This document shows, one piece after another, positions 6,243-11,811 of a stretch of DNA of 11,811 nt (the stretch's first letter is position 1; each line of letters begins with the position of its first letter). The position numbers and the translations under genes are program-made. The DNA lies in the NCBI GenBank assembly GCA_041910015.1, contig JAYRRR010000104.1:1-11811 (forward strand). Direction: 5' to 3'. The notes below the pieces were generated by a model that was given only the letters and a program-made list of their open reading frames with translations, did not search any database and was not told the DNA's origin. This stretch comes from RPQJ01 sp041910015 (GTDB taxonomy: Bacteria; Pseudomonadota; Gammaproteobacteria; Steroidobacterales; Steroidobacteraceae).

Positions 6243-7880
6243 CGTCGGCCTGGCGGCTTCGGGGCGATCGACCCCGCCAGCCGTCACGCGGGACGCCCAG
6301 ACGCTGTCACGCGAGCCTTCGAGCCACCGCCTGCGGGTTCGCCGTGCGAGCATGAAATACATCAGCGCACCGGCCAGGGCCGTCGCGTCGACCGCGAACG
6401 TCGCACCTCCCCAGTTCCACCCACCGAGTTGCGGCCATGCGAAGGCGACGAGGCTCGACAGCGGGATCAGCGCCGTCGCGAACGCCGCAGCACGCAACAG
6501 TTCGAAGGCGCCACGTCCGGGCCCGCGCACGAACGCCCAGCCGACAGCGAGCAGGAACACGCCGTAATAGTGACCTTCGTGCCAGGCGCCGGGATCGTCC
6601 ACGCGACCAGGCAGCCACTTCGTGGCCGCGAGCGTCACGGAGACGCCGATGACGCAGCCGAGCGCGACACCCACCGTGAGGCAGCCGAGCACTCGCGCGG
6701 GGCGGTCCTGCATGGGCTCGGGCACATCGCGTTTCGCCAGCCTGCGGCGGCTCTCGATCCAGAGCAGGTTGCCGGTGTAGAACACGCCGGCGCCGGCGAG
6801 CCCGAGCACGAAATAGGCCCAGCGCACCGGCACGCCGCCGAAGTTGCCGAAATGCAGGCCGAAGAAGTTCGCGACGACGGCCGAAGCAACCGGCTGGTGA
6901 CCCGGCAGGAAGTCGGTCTGCAGCAGCCGGCCGTCATACGGATCGACGGTCGCAAGCCCGAACGTGGGAGCACGCAGAACATGGCGCACGTCCGTTCCGA
7001 GCACGCGCGCACCGAGCCGGCCCTGATCGTCGGTCGAGTATTCGAGACGCGTTGGCGTGAATTGCGGCGCCTGCGTGACGATGCGCGCGACGAGTTCGTG
7101 CGGTTGCAGAGGTTCGGCGCCGACCGCGTGATCGGGCCGTGGGGGTCTGCCCTGCGCCCATTGCTGCTGCAGACCGCCGTCGTACACGACGACATCCTGC
7201 GCGGCATAGAACACGTCGTGGAACGCGAACACCACGACGGTGAGCGCCATCACGAGGTGAAACGGCAGGCTCACCACGCCGAGGGCGTTGTGCACGTCGA
7301 GCCAGAGGCGCTTGGCACTGGCGCCGAGCCGCAGCGCGAACAGGTCGCGCCAGAACGTCGGCAGCAGCACGATCAGGCCCGCGACCAGCGCCACACCGTA
7401 GAGCAATGCCACGCCGCCCGTGAACCACATCGCGGGCTCGTGCGGCAGCGGCAATCCGGCCTGCCGGTGCAGACGGTCGAGGAACTCGGCGACCGGTGCT
7501 GCCTCCAGCCGCACGACGGCGAGGTCGCCGTCGGGCATCAGACCAGTGCCGTGATCGACGACCGGCCCGGTGTCGTCGCGCGACCGCCGGGGCGATTCGG
7601 GCCAGCTCACGCGCGCCGGCGTCTCCGGGCCAGGTGCGAGATTGACGTGCCAGGCGCGCGCGGCCTCCGGGTGTGCCGCGAGCGTCGCCTCGATCAGCGG
7701 CTGCGTGTCTTCGAGCGCCGGCGGCGCGGGCAGCGCGGCGGGCGGCGTCGCCCAGCGCTGCAGCGGCACCTCGAACATCGTGAGCGCACCGGCGTAGAAC
7801 GCGATGAACAGCGCCAGCCCGCAGACGAGGCCGATCCAGGAATGGATGTCGCGGTACGTCCGCACGACGTCGGTGCGCAT
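6195..7880 (-). CDS. PepSY-associated TM-helix protein, probable inner-membrane siderophore-iron reductase
   Basis: A 561-residue membrane protein of the PepSY_TM family, whose member FoxB has been described as a haem-containing inner-membrane ferric-siderophore reductase. The N-terminal helix holds the typical RDIHSWIGLVCGL with H13. A large periplasmic part follows, then a helix ending FWRDLFALR, then WLDVHNALGVVSLPFHLVMAL with two histidines in a family-typical arrangement. Next come a second periplasmic part and GLHFGNFGGVPVRWAYFVLGL with another conserved histidine, then three to four C-terminal helices. These histidines are candidate haem ligands. The start is ATG 7880: a GAAGG ribosome-binding site sits 7 bases upstream, overlapping the stop of the preceding gene. 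The open frame reaches back to 8060, but that region belongs to the neighbouring small gene. The last 38 or so residues are polar, and the 3' end overlaps the convergent GT-C gene. It is the last gene of the iron operon. Confidence 0.88.
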   Translation of the reverse strand: MRTDVVRTYRDIHSWIGLVCGLALFIAFYAGALTMFEVPLQRWATPPAALPAPPALEDTQPLIEATLAAHPEAARAWHVNLAPGPETPARVSWPESPRRSRDDTGPVVDHGTGLMPDGDLAVVRLEAAPVAEFLDRLHRQAGLPLPHEPAMWFTGGVALLYGVALVAGLIVLLPTFWRDLFALRLGASAKRLWLDVHNALGVVSLPFHLVMALTVVVFAFHDVFYAAQDVVVYDGGLQQQWAQGRPPRPDHAVGAEPLQPHELVARIVTQAPQFTPTRLEYSTDDQGRLGARVLGTDVRHVLRAPTFGLATVDPYDGRLLQTDFLPGHQPVASAVVANFFGLHFGNFGGVPVRWAYFVLGLAGAGVFYTGNLLWIESRRRLAKRDVPEPMQDRPARVLGCLTVGVALGCVIGVSVTLAATKWLPGRVDDPGAWHEGHYYGVFLLAVGWAFVRGPGRGAFELLRAAAFATALIPLSSLVAFAWPQLGGWNWGGATFAVDATALAGALMYFMLARRTRRRWLEGSRDSVWASRVTAGGVDRPEAARPTSAIAVPGDVQQHDRS

Positions 7881-7887
7881 CGCGATG

Positions 7888-7892
7888 CCTTC
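7888..7892 (-). promoter_or_regulatory. Ribosome-binding site of the PepSY gene
   Basis: GAAGG on the minus strand lies 7 bases before ATG 7880 and shares bases with the TGA stop of the upstream 99-residue gene. This decides the PepSY start and implies coupled translation. Confidence 0.6.
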
Positions 7893-8190
7893 AGGCCGAG
7901 AGCCAGCGCCCGCCCAGCAGCAGGCCGAACGCGGCGAGGTTGGCGAGGCCGAGCCAGCACCAGGCGCTGCGTCCGCTCGGGAACAGGAAACAGAACGCGA
8001 GCACGGCCACCCAGACCGGCGACATGAGCCACATATTGAGTTGCGTCTTGCCCGTGCCACCGAGCAGCCCGCCCGGGCCGAACCACGCGAACAGGCCGCT
8101 CACGGCCAGCGCAAAGCCGAACCCGAGGACGAGCCCCGCCGTCGCCTTGCCGAACCAGTGGCGACTGCTGAGCGGCGGCGTGGAAGTCAT
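7891..8190 (-). CDS. Small three-helix membrane protein of the iron-uptake cassette (DUF3649-like)
   Basis: A 99-residue protein with three likely membrane helices (about 13-35, 50-70 and 74-95). The first loop is Gly-rich (FGPGGLLGG), the second helix reads NMWLMSPVWVAVLAFCFLF, and GRSAWCWLGLANL follows. Small hydrophobic proteins of this kind are regularly encoded between TonB-dependent receptors and PepSY-TM proteins in Pseudomonas/Xanthomonas-type genomes, where they are annotated only as DUFs or iron-uptake protein. The family name is from memory and tentative. Its ATG overlaps the stop of the upstream gene in an ATGA (8187-8190), and the PepSY start lies 10 bases after its stop. The operon position suggests a structural or accessory subunit for PepSY-mediated iron handling; no direct function is known to me. 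Confidence 0.8.
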   Translation of the reverse strand: MTSTPPLSSRHWFGKATAGLVLGFGFALAVSGLFAWFGPGGLLGGTGKTQLNMWLMSPVWVAVLAFCFLFPSGRSAWCWLGLANLAAFGLLLGGRWLSA

Positions 8191-8474
8191 GGCGTGCTTC
8201 GCCCGTTCTTGCCGAACGCCGCCGCCAGAAATGGCAACGCGGTCGTCGTGATGATCACCACCAGGATCGCCGCGTAAACCGCCTCGGCCGGACCGAGCAC
8301 CTTGCGCAACAGCGCGATTGCGACGGCGCCGAAGGTGACCACGAGCACGAAAGTCGTACGCGCCGCCAGCGGTGCCTGCCGCAGTGGCTGCCGGGGTGCT
8401 CCGAGGTAGAGCACCACCCCCACACCGCTGGCGACGATCACGCCGGAAAGGGCACTGGCGAACGAAGCCTCCAT
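8187..8474 (-). CDS. Small membrane protein of the iron-uptake cassette (DUF3325-like)
   Basis: A 95-residue protein with about three membrane helices. It begins MEASFASALSGVIVASGVGVVLYL, followed by a short APRQPLRQAPLAAR loop, a helix, LRKVLGPAEAVYAA, and a last helix ending in a basic tail. The motif of a hydrophobic first helix, then xSPxQ/xAPRQ, then a PLxAR loop resembles DUF3325-type proteins that accompany TonB receptors and PepSY proteins; that name is tentative. I chose ATG 8474, which lies 17 bases past the receptor stop. An upstream in-frame start at 8522 would overlap the receptor's conserved C-terminus and adds a non-hydrophobic leader. No strong ribosome-binding site is visible. 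The stop overlaps the next gene's ATG by 4 bases. It is clearly part of the operon, with unknown biochemical role. Confidence 0.78.
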   Translation of the reverse strand: MEASFASALSGVIVASGVGVVLYLGAPRQPLRQAPLAARTTFVLVVTFGAVAIALLRKVLGPAEAVYAAILVVIITTTALPFLAAAFGKNGRSTP

Positions 8475-8491
8475 GACGCGACGGCCGCGGT

Positions 8492-10471
8492 TCAGAACCG
8501 GTACGAGAGCGACGCGACCCATTCGCGACCGACGGCCGGGTAGCCCACGTAGGTGTTGGCGGTGCCGCCGAGCCAGGTGTAGGTCGCGTGATCGTAGTAG
8601 AACTCGTCGAACAGGTTGTTCGCGGCCAGCGCCAGATTGATGTGGTCGGTCGCCTGCCAGTTGAGGTAGACGTCGGCGACGAAATACGCCTCTTTGGGCG
8701 GTGCCGTCGGCGAGATGGTGTTCTCGACCTCCTCCACGTAGCGAAGGTTGGCGCCGTAGTCGAGCCGCAGGCGGTCGAAGCGGCCGCTGGCCTTGCCGAG
8801 CCAGGTGCGACCGATCGTGGTGCCGAGACCCATGTTGGCGTCGGCGAGCGGCTGATCGTTCAGCGAGTTGTCGGCTTCCCAGACGCCGAGGCTCAACTGC
8901 ATGGCGTCGAAGGCATAACCGGTCTCGAGTTCGTAGCCCTCGACCTCGGCGTCACCGACGTTGCGCCAGTAGCCCCAGACGGGCGTGCCGGTGAACTGCA
9001 CGTCGATGAAGTTCTCGATGTTCTGCCGGTACACGGTGCCGCGCGCGAAAAAGCGGCCGCGCTCGTACGAAAGGCCGAACTCGAGATTGTCGGCCTGCTC
9101 CGATTCGAGCGAGCCGTCGTGGACGTACAGGGCGCTGAAGAACGCCTCGCGGATGGTCACGCCGCGAAACGCCTGCGCATACGCGGCCCGCAATTCCAGC
9201 CCATCGATCGGCTCCCAGGCGAGTCCGACGTTCGGGCTGAGGCCGGAGTCGGCGATGCGCACGCCGGCGCTGACGCCGCTCTTGCTCTCGAACTCGTAGT
9301 CGTCGAAGCGCAGGCCGGCAGACAGACGCACCGTCTCGAGCAGCTTCCAGTTGTCCTGCGCATGGAGGCCGAGCACCGAAGCGTTCTGGCGCGTCGTGCC
9401 CCAGGCCGTCGGCGGCGTCGCATTCTGCGCGGAGACGACCTCGTCGTCGCGATAGTCGACACCGTAAGTCAGCGCGTGGCGGCCCAGCACGGACGTGTTG
9501 CGCAGGTCGAGGCCCACGCTGTCGAAGTCTCCCTCGCCGTAGACGAGCCCCGTGGCCTGACGCTGGATGCGGAAATCGGTCGTGTTGCCGTAGAGCGTCG
9601 CCCGCAGGTTGACGAGCCTGCTGTCCGGGTCCCAGCCGTAGTTGCCCGCCAGCGTTTCGCGGCTCATTTCCTGATCGGAAATCAGGAACCGGCCGGCGTA
9701 ATTGAGGAGATTGGGGCGTTCGAAGGTCGTGGCCTCGTCGTCGAGCCGCTCGTACGTCAGGCTCGCCGTCTGGTCGCCGAAGTTGCCATTGAGCTTCACG
9801 TAGCCGTGGTGCTGATCGTAGGATGACGGCTCGACGGGATCGCCGTTGCCGTCCTGGTAGTCGTCGCGATCGCGATCCGTGAAGGCGACCACGAGCCCGA
9901 CGTCGTCCGTGAGACGTCCGAACGCCGAGGCCGTATAGCCATAGCCGTCGTCGCCGTTGGCCCAGCCCGTGCCCTTCACGTACGCGCCGATGCGCTCGTC
10001 GGCTCCGAGCAGGTCGAAGGCGTCCTTCAACGTGGTGCGCAACGCGCCGGTGAGTGCGCCCGCGCCATTGGTGGCCGCGCCGGCACCGGCGTCGAGTTCC
10101 AGCGACTTGATGAACTCGGGCTCGAGCTGCACGCGGCCCTGATGGTGGTACAGCTCGCCGGGGCTCTGCGCACCGTCGACCGTCACGTTGAGCATGACGT
10201 CCTCGAAGCCGCGCACATAGATCTTCTGCGCGACCGTCGAGCCGCCGCCGACGGCAACCGAGGACTCGTTGGCGAAGATGTCGGCGAGACGCGAGGCCTG
10301 CGTGGCCAGCAACTGATCGCCCGACAGCCGCAGGTTGCCGGGCTCGCGCTGGGCAGTGACGACGATGGTCTCGAGTTCGTCCGCCGTGGCGGCTGCGGAC
10401 GGCTGGGCAGACAGTGCAAGACAGCAAGAGGTGGCCGCTGCCAGCACGGCACGGCGATCGGACGAGGACAT
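8492..10471 (-). CDS. TonB-dependent outer-membrane receptor (ferric chelate type)
   Basis: A 659-residue outer-membrane transporter. Residues 1-28 form a signal peptide (RR, hydrophobic stretch, AQPSAAA). The TonB box is ETIVVTA (34-40). The plug covers about 45-150, with IYVRGFEDVMLNVTVDG (84-100), a His pair in YHHQGR (108-113) and LEPEFIKSLELDAGAG. A 22-strand barrel follows, ending in the Phe-terminated beta-signal WVASLSYRF. Late in the barrel, FRGVTIREAF (from F435) and DGSLESEQADNLEFG resemble the FRAP/NPNL boxes common in these receptors, with H451 between them. ATG 10471 has GGGAG five bases upstream; the longer frame to 10510 runs into the promoter and would spoil the signal peptide. 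It is the first gene of the iron operon. The substrate is probably a siderophore, with haem not excluded. Confidence 0.93.
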   Translation of the reverse strand: MSSSDRRAVLAAATSCCLALSAQPSAAATADELETIVVTAQREPGNLRLSGDQLLATQASRLADIFANESSVAVGGGSTVAQKIYVRGFEDVMLNVTVDGAQSPGELYHHQGRVQLEPEFIKSLELDAGAGAATNGAGALTGALRTTLKDAFDLLGADERIGAYVKGTGWANGDDGYGYTASAFGRLTDDVGLVVAFTDRDRDDYQDGNGDPVEPSSYDQHHGYVKLNGNFGDQTASLTYERLDDEATTFERPNLLNYAGRFLISDQEMSRETLAGNYGWDPDSRLVNLRATLYGNTTDFRIQRQATGLVYGEGDFDSVGLDLRNTSVLGRHALTYGVDYRDDEVVSAQNATPPTAWGTTRQNASVLGLHAQDNWKLLETVRLSAGLRFDDYEFESKSGVSAGVRIADSGLSPNVGLAWEPIDGLELRAAYAQAFRGVTIREAFFSALYVHDGSLESEQADNLEFGLSYERGRFFARGTVYRQNIENFIDVQFTGTPVWGYWRNVGDAEVEGYELETGYAFDAMQLSLGVWEADNSLNDQPLADANMGLGTTIGRTWLGKASGRFDRLRLDYGANLRYVEEVENTISPTAPPKEAYFVADVYLNWQATDHINLALAANNLFDEFYYDHATYTWLGGTANTYVGYPAVGREWVASLSYRF

Positions 10472-10476
10472 GGGCG

Positions 10477-10481
10477 CTCCC
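10477..10481 (-). promoter_or_regulatory. Ribosome-binding site of the TonB receptor gene
   Basis: GGGAG on the minus strand lies 5 bases before ATG 10471, fixing this start over the upstream in-frame codon at 10510. Confidence 0.6.
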
Positions 10482-10501
10482 GGACGTGATGACTTACGTA
10501 T

Positions 10502-10534
10502 TATTCGCAATACGAATCATACGTATTCGCAATA
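10502..10534. repeat. Pair of 11-bp direct repeats, 22 bp apart
   Basis: TATTCGCAATA occurs exactly at 10502-10512 and again at 10524-10534. The start-to-start distance of 22 bp is two helical turns, so both would face the same side of the DNA. Each copy is itself a short inverted repeat (TATT-CGC-AATA). They flank the -10 box of the receptor promoter. Confidence 0.8.
10509..10527. promoter_or_regulatory. Fur-box-like 19-bp operator over the receptor promoter
   Basis: AATACGAAT-C-ATACGTATT is a 9-1-9 inverted repeat with a single mismatched pair, the same geometry as a Fur box. It matches the classical GATAATGATAATCATTATC at only about half of its positions. It covers the -10 box. Repression of a TonB receptor operon by an iron-responsive regulator is the expected logic, but the low consensus match means another regulator is possible. 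Confidence 0.5.
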
Positions 10535-10545
10535 TCGCCTGGCAA
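10516..10545 (-). promoter_or_regulatory. Sigma70-type promoter of the iron operon
   Basis: On the minus strand TTGCCA (10545-10540, 5 of 6 to TTGACA) and TATGAT (10521-10516, 5 of 6 to TATAAT) are separated by 18 bases. Transcription would start near 10509, giving a leader of about 38 bases before ATG 10471. This is the best promoter match in the window, and it is overlapped by the palindrome and flanked by the direct repeats. Confidence 0.65.
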
Positions 10546-10581
10546 CCAGGTCAAGTGCGTATCGCTCGACCGCCGGGAATT

Positions 10582-10603
10582 CCCTGATAGTTCAGGGTTT
10601 TTT
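10582..10603 (+). terminator. Terminator-shaped hairpin reading on the plus strand
   Basis: CCCTGA (10582-10587), loop TAGT, TCAGGG (10592-10597) and then six T's (10598-10603) form a short but perfect stem with a U-tract on the plus strand. It overlaps the stop codon of the minus-strand peptidase gene, whose final AAA-AAA codons create the T-run. Read on the minus strand, the stem follows the peptidase stop but lacks a U-tract, so it would terminate that gene poorly. An overlapping 10-bp palindrome GGGAATTCCC (10575-10584) offers an alternative fold. Function in either direction is uncertain. Confidence 0.4.
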
Positions 10604-11811
10604 CAGCACCCGGTCGATCGTGACGAGGTCGACGAGGCCTGAGGCACTGAACAGCGCCGGGATGACGGTGGCCGGCGGGTATCGACGACGCAGGTCGGCG
10701 ACCTTTTCCGTGCCGGCGCGGTACGCGGGCAGGTACATGCGGCCGAGCAGCGGATGGCGACCCCACGCGCCGGAGAGCTTGTCGGCGCGTTCGTCGGAGC
10801 AGAGGTGGTCATCGCGCAGCACGCGACGCACCTTCCCGACCGGCCAGCCCCTCTGCCAGGTCAGGTACGAGGACTGGTTCTTGGCGTCGTCCTGCAGCAG
10901 CGCGAGCAGCGTGCCGATCTGCAGGTCGGCATCCGGCAACTGGTCGACTTCGGTGACGCCGTACGCCATCAGGATGGCGTTGTTGGCAATGCCCTCCGAG
11001 AGCGCGGCGCCACGCGTGTTCATGGTCTGCACGGTCGCCTCGAAGCCCAGCTTGCGCTTTTCGTACAACGCCTGGATCAGCGCGAACGTCGTCACGTGCC
11101 CGGGCACGACCTCGTGTGAAACGAGCTGGATGAATTCGGGCAGCGAAATCTGCAGCGCCGCGTTGATCTCGTACGTCGCCTCGTACTGCGGCGAGCCGTC
11201 GCGATGACGCGCGCGGCCGATGTAGTTCATGGAGCCCGAGAACCACGCGTCCTCGATCGCCAGGAAGCGGATGTTGGCGCGCGGGACGCTCTGCAGCGAC
11301 CGCGGCAGGTGCGGGGCCACGTGCCGCGCGGTGCCCGCGTCGAGCTGCGCGATGACGGCTTCGGCCATCATCGGGATCGACTTGCGCGGCACGAGCCTTT
11401 CGCCGCGCCAGTGGTCGACGGCGGCGAGCAGTTTCGCGCGCGTGCCCGTCCTGTGGCCCTGGCGCGCGAGCAGTTCAGCGACGCGTTCACGCCTGGCGAC
11501 AGGGTCCGAGGGCGTGGGCTCGACGCCGGTCGAGGCCACGACGCAGCGTTCGTACGGAACGATGGGGCCACGTCCCAGACGCTCCTCGACCAGTTCCCAC
11601 ATGACGTCGAGACCGTCGCACAGGCCTTCGAGATAGGCGCGGCGCAGGTCGTCGGCCGAGCGTGCCGCCACACGCACGTCGACGATCGCCTCCGGAATGT
11701 CGATGGCGCGCAGGTACCGTTCGATCGCGGCCCTGTCGAGCTTCGACGCACCGACGCCGCCGGATCTGCGCAAAGCCGCTGCCGCTGGATGGCGGTACGC
11801 CCTGGGCAACG
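10592..11811 (-). CDS. Gluzincin-like zinc metallopeptidase (DUF885-like), 5' end not resolved
   Basis: The minus-strand frame is open from the window edge to TGA 10592, about 406 codons. It contains HEVVPGH (bases 11116-11096), an HExxxGH zinc motif resembling the HExxPGH of DUF885 proteins, preceded by EATYEINAALQISLPEFIQLVS, which looks like the strand and helix leading into the motif. A candidate third zinc ligand is the Glu in ALSEGIANN (10996-10994), 39 residues after the catalytic Glu. The N-terminal half is helical and charged, without a visible signal peptide. The C-terminus is basic and ends VLKKP. The only early start in the frame is TTG 11809 at the very edge, so I treat the gene as 5'-partial. 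It is co-directional with the receptor operon, 120 bases upstream of it, but the receptor has its own promoter. The substrate is unknown, and DUF885 kinship is from motif and spacing only. Confidence 0.65.
   Translation of the reverse strand, partial: LPRAYRHPAAAALRRSGGVGASKLDRAAIERYLRAIDIPEAIVDVRVAARSADDLRRAYLEGLCDGLDVMWELVEERLGRGPIVPYERCVVASTGVEPTPSDPVARRERVAELLARQGHRTGTRAKLLAAVDHWRGERLVPRKSIPMMAEAVIAQLDAGTARHVAPHLPRSLQSVPRANIRFLAIEDAWFSGSMNYIGRARHRDGSPQYEATYEINAALQISLPEFIQLVSHEVVPGHVTTFALIQALYEKRKLGFEATVQTMNTRGAALSEGIANNAILMAYGVTEVDQLPDADLQIGTLLALLQDDAKNQSSYLTWQRGWPVGKVRRVLRDDHLCSDERADKLSGAWGRHPLLGRMYLPAYRAGTEKVADLRRRYPPATVIPALFSASGLVDLVTIDRVLKKP

Larger units (their letters stand above)
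10472..10591. other. Intergenic regulatory region upstream of the iron operon
   Basis: These 120 bases separate the peptidase stop from the receptor start. The half next to the receptor is AT-rich and repeat-dense (promoter, operator and direct repeats annotated separately; TACTATT-like word TACGTATT also occurs twice, at 10495-10502 and 10520-10527). The other half holds the GGGAATTCCC palindrome and the start of the terminator-shaped hairpin. Confidence 0.7.

Noticed and set aside
6429..8027. 532-codon plus-strand frame opposite the PepSY gene
   Set aside because: Charged low-complexity translation, no domain; the minus-strand PepSY helices and His motifs are clear.
7881..8060. Longer PepSY start at 8060
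   Set aside because: The extension runs through the 99-residue membrane protein gene and is Arg/Ser/Ala-rich, while ATG 7880 has a ribosome-binding site and starts just before the first conserved helix.
8588..9826. 412-codon plus-strand frame opposite the TonB receptor
   Set aside because: Val/Glu/Arg-rich shadow of receptor codons; the receptor frame is intact from TonB box to terminal Phe.
1..11811. CRISPR array, tRNA, rRNA, insertion sequence, prophage or attachment site
   Set aside because: I looked for regularly spaced repeats, cloverleaf-like sequence, terminal inverted repeats and transposase or integrase motifs and saw none; the only clear repeats are the short regulatory ones listed.

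Overview
The window is GC-rich, densely coded, and carries proteobacterial gene families. The likely source is a high-GC gammaproteobacterium of the Xanthomonadales/Nevskiales/Steroidobacterales kind. This rests on a TonB-dependent receptor (so an outer membrane), an EmrAB-type pump and a wax ester synthase/DGAT, and the taxon is an inference. I see no tRNA, rRNA, CRISPR array, IS element, integrase or other sign of recent transfer. The many long open frames opposite the genes fit GC-rich shadow coding.

Layout. (1) At 1-1391 (-) is a nearly complete WS/DGAT acyltransferase whose 3' end runs off the window. (2) At 1392-1542 is a divergent intergenic region with nested AT-rich palindromes, directly abutting (3) a plus-strand run: a MarR regulator (1543-2028), an EmrA/HlyD adaptor (2018-3118), an EmrB-type DHA2 MFS transporter (3147-4679) and a GT-C membrane glycosyltransferase-like protein (4734-6242). 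(4) A minus-strand iron-uptake-type operon reads from 10471 down to 6195: a TonB-dependent receptor, two small membrane proteins and a PepSY-TM protein. Its promoter region has a good sigma70-like promoter overlapped by a Fur-box-like operator with 22-bp-spaced direct repeats. (5) At 10592-11811 (-) is a zinc metallopeptidase-like protein (HExxxGH motif), cut at its 5' end by the window edge.

How the parts work together. MarR probably represses its own promoter and the coupled emrAB genes. EmrA and EmrB would form the inner-membrane and periplasmic parts of a tripartite pump, but no TolC/OprM-type channel is in view. In the iron cluster, the receptor would bring a ferric chelate (siderophore or possibly haem) across the outer membrane. 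The PepSY protein, with the two small membrane proteins, would handle reduction or release of iron at the inner membrane. The tight spacing (17-bp gap, 4-bp overlap, 10-bp gap) supports one transcript. The two blocks converge with a 48-bp coding overlap at 6195-6242.

The least described parts are the two small membrane proteins of the iron cassette, the repeat architecture of the two promoter regions, and a terminator-shaped hairpin at 10582-10603 that points away from every annotated gene.
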